Below, one piece after another: positions 48,293 to 60,571 of a stretch of DNA of 64,000 nt. A program made the translations under genes and the position numbers. Positions within the stretch are counted from its first letter, which is position 1; every line of letters starts with the position of its first letter. Source of the DNA: Exophiala sp. HKRS030 (lineage: Eukaryota > Ascomycota > Eurotiomycetes > Chaetothyriales > Herpotrichiellaceae); the NCBI GenBank assembly GCA_023897205.1, contig JAHWDD010000007.1:248001-312000 (forward strand), given 5' to 3'. Below the pieces are notes generated by a model. The model was not told where the DNA came from and did no database searches. It was given only the letters and a program-made list of their open reading frames with translations.

Positions 48293-49728
48293 ACCAGCCC
48301 CTCCGTGCGAAGGTACGCGTTCCGACATCCTGATCTGCGATACCATCAACCTCTATTTTCAGGAGAGCGTCATATCTAGCTCTGCGGCTTCTCTCACCTC
48401 TCTGCTATGACAATTTTTGGCTACAGGTGCTGGGTATGACGTGCCGAAGCTTTAGTGCCGATAAGGACACTTTTGAATACGCAACATTCATACTGCGTAT
48501 CCTTCCGAGAGATCAGTCATGACGGCATATTTGAACAACCTTTTCTACATGCCAAAGACTTGCCTCGAAGGCCTAAAACGACGCATGTGCTGCGTATCGG
48601 TGAATACAACAGTGGACCATTGGCCATCATTCAATGAAGGATGGGCTGCTTCAATATGCCCGGCGAGGTTGACAGATGACTTTCATTCTCAAGACCGATC
48701 CTCTTTACTGACAACAATTGGTCGACCTTGTGCCCAAGGAATTCGTGATTGGTCTTTCGATGGAAAGCAAGGTTCTGGATACGGCCGTGTTCATCTCCTT
48801 GGACACTTTATTCGACTTATTTTCATTCAGTCTGACCTCCTCGAAACCACAGGCGAGTTGTTCTCGTTAAGCCTGACAATTTCATGACTGGGTTTTCCCC
48901 TTTTGGAAGCACTCGCCACGAAATGCATGACGTACTTCTTTCAGTGCTTCTCGACAATGAAACCGGCTTCAATGTGATGCCGGCTACACTCACCTCACTC
49001 TCTCGCGTATGTGCCCATGGCAAGCTGTTTGCCAGCTCTTTGCCATTACATTCTGGATTACGACCTCCTGATGCCAGGATGGTGTAACTTCCAACAAGAG
49101 ATCTGGATTAAAAAGGCTTTCGTGATTCTTTTTTGTCGCAATAAATGTATCAAAGGGTTCGAGCAAGGATCGGAGCATAGCAAGGGTGACCCGTTGGAAC
49201 TGCCACCGGCATACAAATTATAGAAGAACAGACAATTGTAGTCAGGAACGAGAACTGCCTCGCTTGACTGAGTGACAGGTTTTCTTATCAAGAATGATCT
49301 TGATTCCTTCTGTCTGTAGGCAACATGTCTTGCAGTGAGATAAGCCCATCAAGCATCAACCGAAATGCAAAAGTAGTCATTGATTGCCGCTGTGCAGAGG
49401 ATTTCAATCCCGTAGCCTGCCTGAAACGAGGCTGAGGTCTGTGCATGAGAGGATCACGCTGCCATGTGGAGTACTACTGTACTTTCTACTGCAAGGACTA
49501 AAAGTAACTCGAGCTTTACAGGCCGAAGAATGTCAAACGGCCACTCTTCTCTACCAGACTGATTTGAGGACCTCCAAACGGTGCGTTTTTGCCCGTGCAA
49601 CTGCGCATGATCCCTGCCTTAGTCACGACGTCAGAGTTTGTGCCACCCCTGTCTCCGTCCCCGTCGTCGAAGCCGTTGTAAACCTCCCCCCCTTCGAAGT
49701 GACGGGGAAATGAGGCACAGGTCCGGCG
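48293..49728. other. Intergenic region, mkt1 to transporter
   Basis: 1.4 kb without a supportable gene. The longest + frame (48519-48887) has no recognisable motif, no good leader and no splice extension, so I do not call it. Confidence 0.55.
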
Positions 49729-51644
49729 ATGCACGACAAGTCTCCGCGTCAATACACGGCCCAACAAGACTCGGACAGGCAAGAGCAGATCGAGATGGAC
49801 GATGGCGACGTGAGGAGGAATTCTTCCAGGCAGAGGCTCCTCGAAGCCGGACGCGAGACAAACACAGGCACGACGGGGCAAGGGGTCGTCGCCGGACTGG
49901 CGAGACACACGCTCGGCCTCATGCTCCTTCTCCTCGTGGTGTTCCTATGGACATTGTCGAATTTCTTGGGAAGTGTAAGTGCTGCCATGATCCTCCCTCC
50001 CCCTGGCCTGCTACTACTGCGGAGCAGACTTCGAGCACGCACGCAAGAAGGACTGACACGTCCGCGTCGCAAATCGTTGTGGTATAGAGCATATTCGCAG
50101 ACAACACTTATGCGAAACCCTTTTTCCTTACGTATCTCAACACGAGCATGTTCATGCTGGCCATGATCCCGACGCTCCTACGGATCGGTTACAGACGGCA
50201 ACGAGATCACGGAGACTTGTACATGAGACTGCGCGGGGCGTTGTCAGGACGAGGAGGAAGAGGGACATACAGAAGATTATCGTCGGCCGGCGACCGAACA
50301 CTAGTAGATCCCGAGGGATCTAGGGAAGACGAGGCCTTCCTCGCTGCTCCAGACGACCCGAAGAATCCATCGCAGCCGGAAGAAGGCTTTTTGGGGAGTG
50401 GTGGTCAAGAAGGAGCCGGAGCGGCAGCGGAGGAAGAAGAAGAAGAAGAGAAGGAAAGGGCGAAACACCTCGACATCGCGTCCACGGCTCGACTGGCGCT
50501 CACGTTCTGCATCCTGTGGTTCGGCGCGAATTACTTTGCCATGGCTTGTCTGCAGCACACCACGGTCGCGTCGACCACGATATTGACCTCGACGTCGAGT
50601 ATATGGACCCTCCTGATCGGAGCCTTCACCGGCACCGAAAGGTTCACGTGGCGCAAACTCCTCGGCGTGTTGGGCTCGCTGGTCGGCATCGTCCTCATAT
50701 CTCACGTCGATCTATCCGCCGCCAGCCCCGAAAACGTCGACGGTGACGGCGGGTCACCTTCGTCGCTACCACTGTCTCGGCGGGCCGTCGATGTGTTCCC
50801 GGACAAGCCGGCGAGCGAAATGATGCTCGGGAACGCCATGGCTCTCTTGTCCGCCGTGATTTACGGCCTGTACACGATCACGCTCAAAAGGACGACCGTC
50901 AAGGCGCTGCCGAGGTCCCTGAACATGCCGCTGTTTTTCGGCCTCGTGGGACTGTGGAACATTGTCCTGTCGTGGCCACTGTTCCCGATCTTGCACTACA
51001 GCGGGCTCGAGCGGTTCGTCCTGCCGCCGACGGGCCACATCTGGACCATCCTGCTGGTCAACAGCGTGAGCAGCCTGCTCAGCGACATCTGCTGGGCCTA
51101 CGCGATGGTCCTGACCAGCCCGCTCGTCGTGACCGTCGGCCTCAGCCTCACCATCCCGCTGAGCCTGGTGGGGGAGATGGTGCTGCAGGGCAGGTACGAG
51201 GGCGTCACGTACTGGATCGGCGCCGCCATCGTCGTCGGTAGCTTCGTCTTTGTCGACCACGAGGAACGCGAGGAGGAACCGCCGCCGCCGCCCGAGGTAG
51301 CAGCAGCAGCAAACCAGGCTGCTGCGATGCTGCCGCCCCCGTCGCATTATTCTAATCACGACCGTGGCGTCGCACTGGGCACAGAGCAGACGACGAAGAA
51401 GAACTTGTCGGGAGGACCAAAGGGCGCTACTACTGCTGCTGCTGCTGTCGAGGCAGCATCCGGCCCTTCCAGTAACAAACCTGCCCCTCTCTTCTCACCC
51501 GAGGCCGGACCGTCGGAGGACCAAAAGAGGAAGAAAAAGAGACCCCCTTGGAACCGACTCCTTTCAGGTGGAGGTCCGGGCGGCGGCCACGTGTCGAGCG
51601 ACGACGACGACGATGATGACTTTTGGGATAGCGATTCTGATTAG
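49729..51644 (+). CDS. SLC35F/EamA-like drug-metabolite transporter family membrane protein
   Basis: Exons are 49729-49974 and 50088-51644 (600 aa); the splice joins LWTLSNFLGS to SIFADNTYAKPFFLTYLN, a hallmark of the yeast Thi74/YML018C and animal SLC35F5 group. About ten transmembrane helices are visible, beginning LGLMLLLLVVFLWTLSNFL and ending GVTYWIGAAIVVGSFVFVD. A hydrophilic, acidic loop of ~110 residues separates TM2 and TM3. The C-terminal ~110 residues are Pro/Ala/Gly-rich and end in a run of Asp/Ser. Family members sit in vacuolar or other endomembranes; substrate is unknown. Exon 2 is clearly more GC-rich than its surroundings. A second in-frame ATG at 49795 is an alternative start. 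Confidence 0.85.
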
Positions 51645-52128
51645 CCAGGGGCTCAATTTGTTGTTTATAGGGGGAGCGCATTGCATTTCTTTATCGGCAT
51701 GGTGAATGGATGCATCGTAGGGAGGGGGGCATCCTGACTTTTGGCAAGCGAAATGGTGAAAACTCGTAGAGAATGATATCCGGGCGTCTTTGTTTTTGAT
51801 TACCTGGGTAGGTTCCCCTCTAAAACCAAAGAAATGCATGCATCTCTCAATCCCAAACATCAAAAGCAAGAAAATATTGTTCTCGATTCTCTTATTGTCC
51901 ACATTTTCCTCTTGGCCGTAGCGCCGTATATCTATACATAAGGTATATTTCAATCATAAACATCGTGGTACTTGTGTATTTTTACGAAGTACTCCATAAG
52001 CACGTCTCAATTCTTACCTAGGTATGTTTCAGTTCCATTGCTTCGTCTCATCCACCTCGCAATTAACGCCCACCCCGAACCCGCAACGAAGGTAAGTTAC
52101 GGATCAATAGGGCTGCTGAATCTTGGTA
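51645..52128. other. Convergent intergenic region
   Basis: 484 bases between the transporter (+) and F-box gene (-) stop codons. A TACCTAGGTA palindrome occupies 52015-52024. No gene. Confidence 0.55.
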
Positions 52129-54246
52129 TCACGCTCCTAACCAGACATTCTGAGGCTCATCCTGACCCAGCCCCATGTCCTGCATCGTAGGCATACCGTC
52201 TCTCCAAGGCCTCAGTTCACCTGGTCCAGGAAGTTCTGTCCCGTTGGGTAATTGCACCCTGGGAAACCCTTCGTTTTGAAAGATGTATTCTTCGTCTTCA
52301 CCAACATCAAGATGTTGGAAGGCGCCAGGCATCGACTTCGTATGATCTTCGTGATCTTCGTGATCACCGTGGCGTTTCGGCACGACCCACAGGTTGCGGA
52401 CCTCCCACGCCTTCTCTTCGTCTTTGAGGACCAGCGCACCGCTATGCCAACCTGCAGCCGCAACGGCAATTACGAAGTATGCACCGAGGTTTACGTAGTC
52501 ACCTGATTCCTGCTTTTTTGGAGCATGGTCTTCGGGTGCAGAAAGAGATGTTCGCGACGCCGCCGGCCCTTCTTCCCAATGCCGTCCCTCTTGTTCCACC
52601 CATTCACTAAAAGCGGCCTGTGCCTCTCCATTCAAGATGTCAGCAAAGTTTCGAGGATGCTCAGTCCATGCCTGACTCTCTGACCGCTCTTGGTGGCTTG
52701 ACTCGACCAGAGGACGTAGCGATGAGTCTTGAAGCCATTTAAGCCAATCCCTAAGTTCAGGTTCGAACCACACTTGACGACCTCGGAGATAAGCTGCTGG
52801 AGTGAGACAGGCATCCACTTGAGGCAGAGCTCGTTCACGGAAGAGACCACGAAATTTTGCGCCTTCCTCATAATGTCCGAGGCCTAAGGATCCGCATTGT
52901 TTTGATTCCGTCCCGTATGAAGTGATCTTCCCGTTGACATGCAGAGCATGGTAGTGATAGTCGCCGTAGGCTAGACCGATAACCCCTGTGTGCTGCAGTG
53001 CTGGAATGTCTCGTGGCTTTGAGGGTAGAAGTTCTGCCAGTATCAAGTTGGACCCAACTTCCGCACATCGTCTCAGGTATTGAACATCTCCTGAAATGAC
53101 TTTGCCTGATGCAGTGAAGACAGCAAACTTCTCGAATTGGCCTTGAATATCCTTGAGCTCGCTGTTATCTCCACTAAAACCAGGAACCTCAAAAGGAGTC
53201 CCCGTCGGTGCGTCTTGCTCGGCGCTATCAACATGCAGATCACATGCATATATTTTCGAGTCACTGGTGATCCAAACCGCGAAATTCGTCAATATGACAT
53301 GCTTCGTGATCTCAATGTAGCCATTCTCTGTACGTTTCCTTGCCGTCCCTGGAATTAGTTTCTCTTTCACATGAATGCTGTCGTCCATGTCATCACTTTG
53401 ATTGTTTCGAACAGGGTCCCAGAATATGATCCCAGCCTCAGGTACGTAAGCTGAGCTTTCTGCCCAGCCGGCAGATACCTTGATAGGTTTTCCGCCAAAG
53501 TCTCTACCGCTTCTCGGAAATACCTTCAATCCCTTGGCATCAATACGATCCCACGAAATAATTTCTCCATCATCTGTCAGAGCCAGTATGTGTCGTCTCC
53601 CGGACGAAAATTGGCGTACTGCCGAGGTGCTTTGTGTAATATACTCAAGCATTGTGAAGTCTTGCCTAGACTGGCCTACGGGAATCCCATTCATGGAATC
53701 AATGATGCCAACGGTGTAGAGTCTGCCTTTTGAGGAAAGAATAGTGGTTGACCAACCTCCGCATTGGAGGTCGACAATGACTCCCACTTCATCTGGAACA
53801 TGAGTTTCTGTTGGCCAGTTGGATGAAACTCTCCGGAAGATCTGGCGTGGATAAGGTCGTGGAAGCTGCCTTAGACGAGGGCGATTGGGGATGTTGGTAA
53901 GGGGACTCCGTGCTGGATTCGGTCCCCTGAAGGGTGGATGGGGAGCGAAGCTTGGAAGAGCTCTGGCAGGACCCAAGTTATTTCGGACTCCTTGACCCCA
54001 GGTATAAAGTTCAGTCTGGGTCTTCAGACGCTTGTATAGCCAATACCAGCGAGGGCCATCGGCAGCAAGCAAGGGACTGATGGGGAGGCGGAAGGTGATG
54101 GAGGTTTGGGTCCGCCAGTACAATGAGTCTTGTCGATACTCTGAATAGATTGCATTGGATACCTGACAGAAAGCAAGGTAGTCTCTGGGTGCAAGATGAG
54201 ACAAAATAAGTGAAAGGACATCTTGAGGTAGTTCTGGGAGAAGCAT
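52129..54246 (-). CDS. F-box protein with RCC1-like repeats (Saf1-like)
   Basis: A single exon; the first ATG is at 54246, giving 705 aa. The F-box is at the very N-terminus: LLPELPQDVLSLILSHLAPR followed by DYLAFCQVSNAIYSEYRQDS and YWR. RCC1-type blades follow, for example ELYTWGQGVRNNLG near residue 85, LQCGGWSTTILSSKGRLYTVG and ITSYGTESKQCGSLGLGHYE. The same arrangement is found in yeast Saf1, an SCF ubiquitin-ligase adaptor for Aah1 and vacuolar zymogens. The product should bind Skp1 through the F-box and substrates through the propeller. Substrate is unknown. It shares a 624-base divergent promoter with the RanBP1 gene. Confidence 0.9.
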   Translation of the reverse strand: MLLPELPQDVLSLILSHLAPRDYLAFCQVSNAIYSEYRQDSLYWRTQTSITFRLPISPLLAADGPRWYWLYKRLKTQTELYTWGQGVRNNLGPARALPSFAPHPPFRGPNPARSPLTNIPNRPRLRQLPRPYPRQIFRRVSSNWPTETHVPDEVGVIVDLQCGGWSTTILSSKGRLYTVGIIDSMNGIPVGQSRQDFTMLEYITQSTSAVRQFSSGRRHILALTDDGEIISWDRIDAKGLKVFPRSGRDFGGKPIKVSAGWAESSAYVPEAGIIFWDPVRNNQSDDMDDSIHVKEKLIPGTARKRTENGYIEITKHVILTNFAVWITSDSKIYACDLHVDSAEQDAPTGTPFEVPGFSGDNSELKDIQGQFEKFAVFTASGKVISGDVQYLRRCAEVGSNLILAELLPSKPRDIPALQHTGVIGLAYGDYHYHALHVNGKITSYGTESKQCGSLGLGHYEEGAKFRGLFRERALPQVDACLTPAAYLRGRQVWFEPELRDWLKWLQDSSLRPLVESSHQERSESQAWTEHPRNFADILNGEAQAAFSEWVEQEGRHWEEGPAASRTSLSAPEDHAPKKQESGDYVNLGAYFVIAVAAAGWHSGALVLKDEEKAWEVRNLWVVPKRHGDHEDHEDHTKSMPGAFQHLDVGEDEEYIFQNEGFPRVQLPNGTELPGPGELRPWRDGMPTMQDMGLGQDEPQNVWLGA

Positions 54247-54870
54247 CTTGGGCAACAAAGGGAGATTAGAGAAAGAAGAAGCCTAGTTGTTCATGGATAA
54301 TGAGAGGAGAGCATTTCAAGTTCGTGCACTGAGGAATAACTTGGTGTAATTGTTGCCTTAGGTACCTAGGTTATGTATCGCTTGTTGTCAGCCTGATACT
54401 CAAAGTGAGTGAGGGAGACAAAGTTGACGGTGTGACATACGCAGTGATGTCAGAGGCAAAAGTGGTACGAGGGCAGGCACCGAGTCAAAGGAGGCAAGAG
54501 GCACCTGCACCATGCACTGGAAGCCACTGATTCTCTTGGCGTCGGCTACAAGAGGCGGCGATGGACAGTTTTTGGGCTGCAGACAATTCGCAGCAAACGA
54601 AGGACAGAGAGCGAAGCACACACCATCATACACACTCTCAGATCACTAGAGAATTCTCCCCGGTCAGAGCTCGCCGTGGAAACATTTCAAAAGGTGGGGT
54701 TTAGCCAGCAAATAACACCTCACGTTCACCCATTTGTTTGAAGTCCTTGATTCTGACTGATAATAATCTCAATAGTCTACCGCTTCTCTCTCCTCCATCA
54801 TACCTGCGCCCATATTCTTCTCTCGACCATCTCCGATTTTCACTGTGCCATCCACTGTCTGACCGCGACA
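54247..54870. other. Divergent promoter region, F-box gene(-) and RanBP1(+)
   Basis: 624 bases between opposite start codons. An AGGTACCTAGGTT word lies at about 54360. The last ~70 bases before the RanBP1 ATG are C/T-rich. No gene. Confidence 0.55.
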
Positions 54871-55837
54871 ATGTCGGACGCAACCGAAGTCAAACCAACC
54901 CCGTCTGCAGACCAAACTGCATCCTCTGCACCAAGACTGGCCGAACATGAAACCAAACTAGCCCAGAACCCATTGGGTGATCCCTCAACTGAGGCTCCCG
55001 CTGGTGAAGACAAGTCCTCCTCGGTGACCGAGACTGCTGCCAATGCGGCCAGCACTGCAGCCAGCACAGCCTCTGCCGCAGCCACTGGAGTCAAGGACTC
55101 GGTTTTCTCCATGTTTGGCGGGGGTGCAAAGAAAGATCGCAAGGTCGAGGAGGAAGATGAAGCAAAAGATGAGCCGAGCGGCAGTTCCAAGGCAAAGAAA
55201 GACGATAACGAAGAGGTAAGGATGTCCCGACATGGGACCCACAGAGCATTCTCTGATTGACGTGCCTCTACAGGACAAGGCCGAGGAAGAAGAAGCTGAT
55301 GTCGAGTTCGAGCCCGTCGTTCGCCTCACCGAGAAGATTGATACAAAGACCAACGAGGAATCGGAGGAGCAAACCTTCAAGATGCGTGCTAAACTCTTCA
55401 AGTTTGACCGTGACTCAAGAGAATGGAAGGAGCGAGGCACTGGTGACGTTCGACTGCTGAAGCACAAGGAGAACGGCAAGACAAGACTGGTCATGCGACG
55501 TGACAAGACCCTTAAGGTCTGCGCCAACCACTATGGTAAGCTACACTCAGACCCTGACCTCTGCCAGATCTATTGTTAACTTGTCTAGTGACCCCTGACA
55601 TGAAGCTCTCTCCCAATGTCGGCAGTGATCGCAGTTGGGTTTGGAACGTTGCTGCAGATGTCAGTGAAGGCGAACCTGAGGCTCAGACATTGGCCATCCG
55701 CTTCGGCAACAGTGACAGTAAGGATCGATTCCTCTGGGCGTTTTGAGCAGTACTGATTTGAAACAGATGCCAACCTCTTCAAGGAAGCTTTCATCAAGGC
55801 TCAACAGGACAACGAGGCACTATTCCAGAAGTCATGA
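54871..55837 (+). CDS. Ran-specific GTPase-activating protein 1 (RanBP1/Yrb1-like)
   Basis: Exons are 54871-55215, 55274-55535, 55589-55717 and 55767-55837 (268 aa). The RanBD starts around [18 protein letters not shown] (about residue 128), runs through [39 protein letters not shown] and [15 protein letters not shown], and ends [14 protein letters not shown]. The FK-F-W-ERG and RLVMRR motifs are the Ran-GTP-binding signature. The protein stimulates RanGAP and releases cargo from exportins at the cytosolic side of the nuclear pore. The N-terminal ~115 residues are long for the family, with an Ala/Ser/Thr-rich stretch and a lysine/acidic segment, probably disordered. Confidence 0.95.
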
Positions 55838-56509
55838 GTTGTTTGCATCTGAGCGATCACGGAATGCTGTGTTTGTTGATATCATGATATTCTGCATGCG
55901 AACCTGGACCATTCTATGCAAAGTCGAAGGTGAATGCGACTATTTACGAAGGAATAGGTTGAAGATGAGCGTTGATAACCCCGATGAAAACTAAACCCCC
56001 ATAGTAGCTTCCAGGCTTAGATAGATGGAAGCCTGCCCCCAAGCCAGCAATAAATCTCGGCAAGATTTTGTAAAGCTGCTGAAGGTCTCTCTTTCATGTT
56101 CCTGACGCTTTACTGAATTAAGGAAAGGAGACTATTTCGTTGTAGCTAACCCCAACGTGCTTAGTGATTCGGCCGACTTGCCCTTCTGGACCCCGCATAA
56201 AGATTCCTCAGCACTGGGTCCCTCCATGCGGCGTGGCACTTCGCGCAAGTCATTCATCACCAGACACGAACCGTTCGACTCAAGATTATTGTCTCCTTGC
56301 CCTCACCAAGCCTCATATTTTTCCCCTACTTTTTCGTCCAAAGATCCTTCTGAAGGCGTTTCCGCACGATCTCTGTCTCTTCCCGCATATTTCTTGATCT
56401 TACAGGCTCTCAAGTCTGTGGAATTTGCGCCTGGGGTTTGGCGCGTCAACGGATCTCCTTCTCCAGAAGCAACTCTCATTCCTATATCATCCATCGTTTC
56501 TTGCCCAAC
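55838..56509. other. Intergenic region, RanBP1 to taf14
   Basis: 672 bases with an AATAAA hexamer at 56049-56054 downstream of RanBP1 and pyrimidine-rich sequence from about 56290 to the taf14 start. No gene. Confidence 0.55.
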
Positions 56510-57551
56510 ATGCCTGACGTGAGTTTGATACGGACAAGTCATAGGACATGGATCTAACACTGTCGCAGATCAAACGATCTATTAAGATCATCACCGAGCA
56601 GAAGATCATGTACGTCAAGCCACCGTTGTGCACCTCACACTTGCCTTTCCTCATGCTACCCTCTGGGCCGAGTTTTTCTGCAAGATCTACACCTTGCGCT
56701 TCAACAAAGAAATGTATGTGAGACTGATTGTTGTTATAGTCCTGGTGCAGACAGCGGTGTGGCGGGGTTTCCTCTGCGCCATTGGAGTATGAGAATTGTT
56801 CTGCTTCATGCAGACACAAAGCAAGAGCTCGACGCAGACATCTTCGAGTCCGTGACATATGTTCTTCACGAATCCTTCGGCGATAAGATGAGACAAAGTA
56901 TGTACACGCTGCCCTTTGCGGCTGTGTCTGTGGCATGACACTGACGGACGTTCAGCCTATAAGAAGCCTCCATTTCGCGTCGCCGAGGATGGATGGGGTG
57001 AATTCGAGCTCGTGATTGAGTTGAAGGATCTGGGCGGTAAAACTCACAGCATCACGCATGATTTGAACTTTGCCAATCCCCACTACGAGACAAAGCAAAT
57101 CATCACCTTCAAGAACCCCAAGGGTGCGCTTCTTGAAGCACTTCGCACCTCTGGATCTATTCCTGGTGATCCTGCCGCCAACGGTGCCGATGCTAGCAGC
57201 AAGAAGCGTACCAGTGAAATAGGTGCCACTGGTACTCAGAAGAAAAAGAAGGGCGGTGATGGAAAGGCCATTGATATGGACAAGCTGGCCGATGGCTTGC
57301 AGAGACTTAGTGAAGACGCCCTACTCCACGTCGTACAGATGGTACACGACCACAAGAGCGAGGACTCTTGGATGCGAAATGACGTTGAGCGTATGTGTCT
57401 ACCCTCACTCCAACTTGGTTTCATGACCACTGACGCTGTGTCGCGTTTAGAGGGAGAGTTTCACGTCGACCTCTATACCCTTCCAGAGAATCTCATCAAG
57501 ATGCTATGGGATTACACCACCGAGATGAACGCGATCTCGACATCTGCATAG
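56510..57551 (+). CDS. taf14: YEATS-domain protein Taf14 (Anc1/Tfg3-like)
   Basis: The five exons are 56510-56518, 56569-56609, 56740-56897, 56956-57390 and 57451-57551 (247 aa, near yeast Taf14 at 244). The first exon is only nine bases (MPD). Spliced, the start is MPDIKRSIKIITEQKIIPGA. The YEATS core carries GFPLRHWSMRIVLLHADT, FESVTYVLHESFG, KPPFRVAEDGWGEFE and DLNFANPHYETKQ. The C-terminal extraterminal-type helical region (about 165-247) ends VEQGEFHVDLYTLPENLIKM. YEATS domains read acylated histone lysines; Taf14 is shared by TFIID, TFIIF, SWI/SNF, INO80 and NuA3 in yeast. Confidence 0.95.
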
Positions 57552-59618
57552 AAGGCAGTCTTGGGCCAACCAATGGTCAAGCGGAAATCCCTTCGATTAG
57601 CCATTCCACGTGTCGCAGTCAAGTGACGATAAGCTTGATCACGCTGGACCTGGATTGTAACAACAGTTCGTCAACGCCGCCTCATCATTCCTTTATTCAA
57701 CCTGTGTCTTATGGCATGAGGGGCACCTCCGCCTTCTCTGTGCCATCCAACGTGATCCTTAATTAACCACCTCCCCAGCATCAGAAGTTACTTGGGTGGT
57801 AAACTGCATCACACACACAAGCCATTGCGCATTTTCTTCGACGTTATATGATGATACCAAAATACTTGCTAGCAGATGGAGGAGGACGGTTTATTGCAAC
57901 TTCTGAGGGCTTGGAACTCACCATGAACTTTTGCATCGAGACCGCGTTGTAACTCTCCATGGTCATAGGCTCTTGGTGGGTAGAAAGGAACAGGACAAGT
58001 GCATGCCAGGTCCACTATCTCGAGAGTCGAGGGCGCGACATGGGGAGGCTTTTCTGCTTCTGTGCGCATGAATCTGAGCATGCATTTTATAAGGCGGAAC
58101 GAAATATCAAACGACTTGATGCGCAGTTATAAAAGTAGAGCAAGACGCCTTCAGTGCTTTCAATTCACCGTAGGCAAAGGTTTCTGCCTGATCCCTGATC
58201 CAGCGTAGTAGAACATCTAAATAGATCCCTAGGGATGCATCAGTCACTACAACATAGGGGAAAAGAATACGTAACTATCGAGTACATCAGTATGTTGGGC
58301 CACTTGCCGTCGTGTACTGTTATCGCGCGTACCAGGGAGTAATCGGCGCCCTCCTTGACTCTCAAACTTGTCTCCTGTGCTCATCGAATCTGAATGACGT
58401 AGGTAAATTACAACCTCATCAGTCAGTCAACTTGTTCTACGTAAAACAGTGTTTCTACTTTGGGTGTATTCTTAATGTTCGAAGCGAGAGAGAGAGAGAG
58501 AGAGAACCAGACGGTGGCAAAGGTAGGAGAGACATCGGGCACCTTGCAGGGCTCTTAAGAGTATTAGCGGAGACCTAACTGGGAAAGTAAAGAAGACGAA
58601 AACTTCCACAGTATGTATGTGTCTCTCTGCACTTCTGTCTGTCTGTCTGTGTTGTGGTTTTCTTACTTTCTCCAGCGACATCACGTCAGTGCTGTTACAG
58701 ACAGGTACCTTCGTAGGTGTACGTCTGGTATTTTGGGCATACGGCTACTCCGTACCCAGGTTCATTATTCTCTCTCTACCTCGATGTTACGTAGGTATAT
58801 ACGGGCGCAAGAACGGGTCAGACATGAGGAAGAACAAAAAAACCTAACCTAGGTACGCGTGCAACTATGAAACAGGGAAACAGGGCAGGTACTCTCCATA
58901 ATAGTACCAGGTGGATGATAATTAAAAAAAGACTACTTTGTATTTGGAAAATGGTAGCCCCCCCTTTACTGTGATAACCCTCGTAAATCATGACCTCTCT
59001 CTCACACATTTTCAAGCTCAATATACTATTCTAGTAGTCTCTCAGGTGGAAAGGCCTTTCCCCCCCCTCCCAGGAACGCCTTCGTGGGGAGGCTTTTGAT
59101 AAGCGCCCCCTTCCCTCCCTTCCGGATCATTGGTTTCGTCCAAATCTGGCTGGCTGGCTGGCAGTGTGAGGGTGTGGTGGGCGCACATTCCAAACCTCCA
59201 AGCACTTTTGCTTGGAGGGAAGAAAAAACATGTAATCCTTCTGGAAGAAGGCATCTGCTCGAGACTCCACACGACCGTCCTATGATAGGAGCTTGCTTCG
59301 TTCAAGAGACAAAAACAGCTCGGTAGGCCCGCTGAGAAAACATTGTAAGCGGAGAGCATCCGTTGTACTGTCTACACGTAGACATGTACCAAACGCGGGG
59401 GCCGAAGCAACCGATCGACGAAGGCATCTGAATAGTGCAGCTCGCGGAGACAAAGGACGACCCACATCCCAAGTCGACGGATTCGATTCAGTATGATAGC
59501 ATGTCTCCGGAGAAACGTTCGTGGGATACCCAGCAGGATGCTGCCCGAATGGTTGTCAAGGAAATGAGTAAAATTCTCCCGTTCCCAGACTCAAATGAGT
59601 ATGAAGCAATAATAATAC
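57552..59618. other. Long convergent intergenic region, taf14(+) and phosducin-like(-)
   Basis: 2.1 kb without a supportable gene. It holds a GA microsatellite (58486-58505), a TACTCCGTA word (58746-58754) and an ACCTAGGTA word (58847-58855). Confidence 0.55.
58486..58505. repeat. (GA)n microsatellite
   Basis: Ten GA units in non-coding DNA between taf14 and the phosducin-like gene. Confidence 0.85.
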
Positions 59619-60571
59619 TCATAGCACACGATTCCTGTGACGTTTGTTAGTCGTGTGATCTTCACGGCGACAAGTCCACCAAAGATCCAAAAGCACACAT
59701 ACCGTATCAGCACTCCTTCCAACCCTTCAGCCTTTGCACCGGATATGGTGGCGAAGACGTCGCCACCTCGGTAAGCCAGTACGGCAGGGACCTCGACGGT
59801 CTCCATTTCTGCAACCTCGTGGTGCAGCCGTATAAAGTGAGTCTTGTTGTGTTTATAAGCCAGAGTGCTCAACTCATCCTCGACCTCTGCGCTGGCGGTG
59901 GACAGAGGGTCGTGGATCATGACCACCACGACGGTGTCGTCCGAGACCTTCTCGATGGCATCCAGGTAGCCACTGGCATCAACTTCGTAGAACGTCCCCC
60001 ACGACCGTTGGCTCGGGTATTGTCTCTTTTGAGAGTTATACGCGGATTGTGACTGCGAAGACAACTCGGCCAGGCGGTTCTCCCGCCATGTCTTCATAAA
60101 ATCCGAGTCGGCTTCGTCGTCGGAGAGGGTCAGTTGTTCAGATCCCGACGAATTTGATTTCGGCGAGGTGCCAAAGATACTTTTCCTCTTGTTGGGCTTT
60201 TCTGACAGGCTACCCGAGGGCTTATGGGAGGAGGTCAAGTTGCCGGCGAAGCTTGCTATCCGTTGGCGAAATGTCGTTTGTTTGGCACGGGCGAAGGACT
60301 GGGCATCAGCAATGACACCCTTCGGGCCCGTGTTGGCGAAGTGTGCCTGGGAGGGTAGATGGTAGCTTGTCCTGGTGGTCGTCATGGTGGCCATGTTTGT
60401 GGCGTCGGCGTCGTCGTCGTCGGTGCCCGGATCAGAATGATAAGCTTGATCTGGAGACTGGGGTCGATGATCTGAAGACCGATCTGAGTCGTCAATATCC
60501 TCGGGATGAGAGGCAGAATGGTCTTGGTGAGAGAAGTAGCGATCAGCCTCTTCTCGAGCGAGGTCGGCCAT
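59619..60571 (-). CDS. Phosducin-like protein
   Basis: Exons are 60571-59703 and 59634-59619 (294 aa). The N-terminal half is acidic and Ser-rich, beginning MADLAREEADRYFSHQDHSA. The central helix DSDFMKTWRENRLAELSSQS and the thioredoxin-like fold (about 180-290), with YLDAIEKVSDDTVVVVMIHD and AVLAYRGGDVFATISGA, are phosducin-family features. The 16-base last exon gives an end IRNRVL; the GTATGT donor and CACAG acceptor support it, though reading through instead would add about 33 unlikely residues. Phosducin-like proteins help assemble G-beta-gamma dimers with the CCT chaperonin, and a G-beta gene is in this window. Confidence 0.88.

Noticed and set aside
48519..48887. 122-codon + frame between mkt1 and the transporter
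   Set aside because: No motif, no supporting splice sites and no similarity I can recognise.
50766..51359. 197-codon minus-strand frame inside the transporter gene
   Set aside because: His/Arg/Gln-rich shadow of transmembrane coding sequence with high GC.
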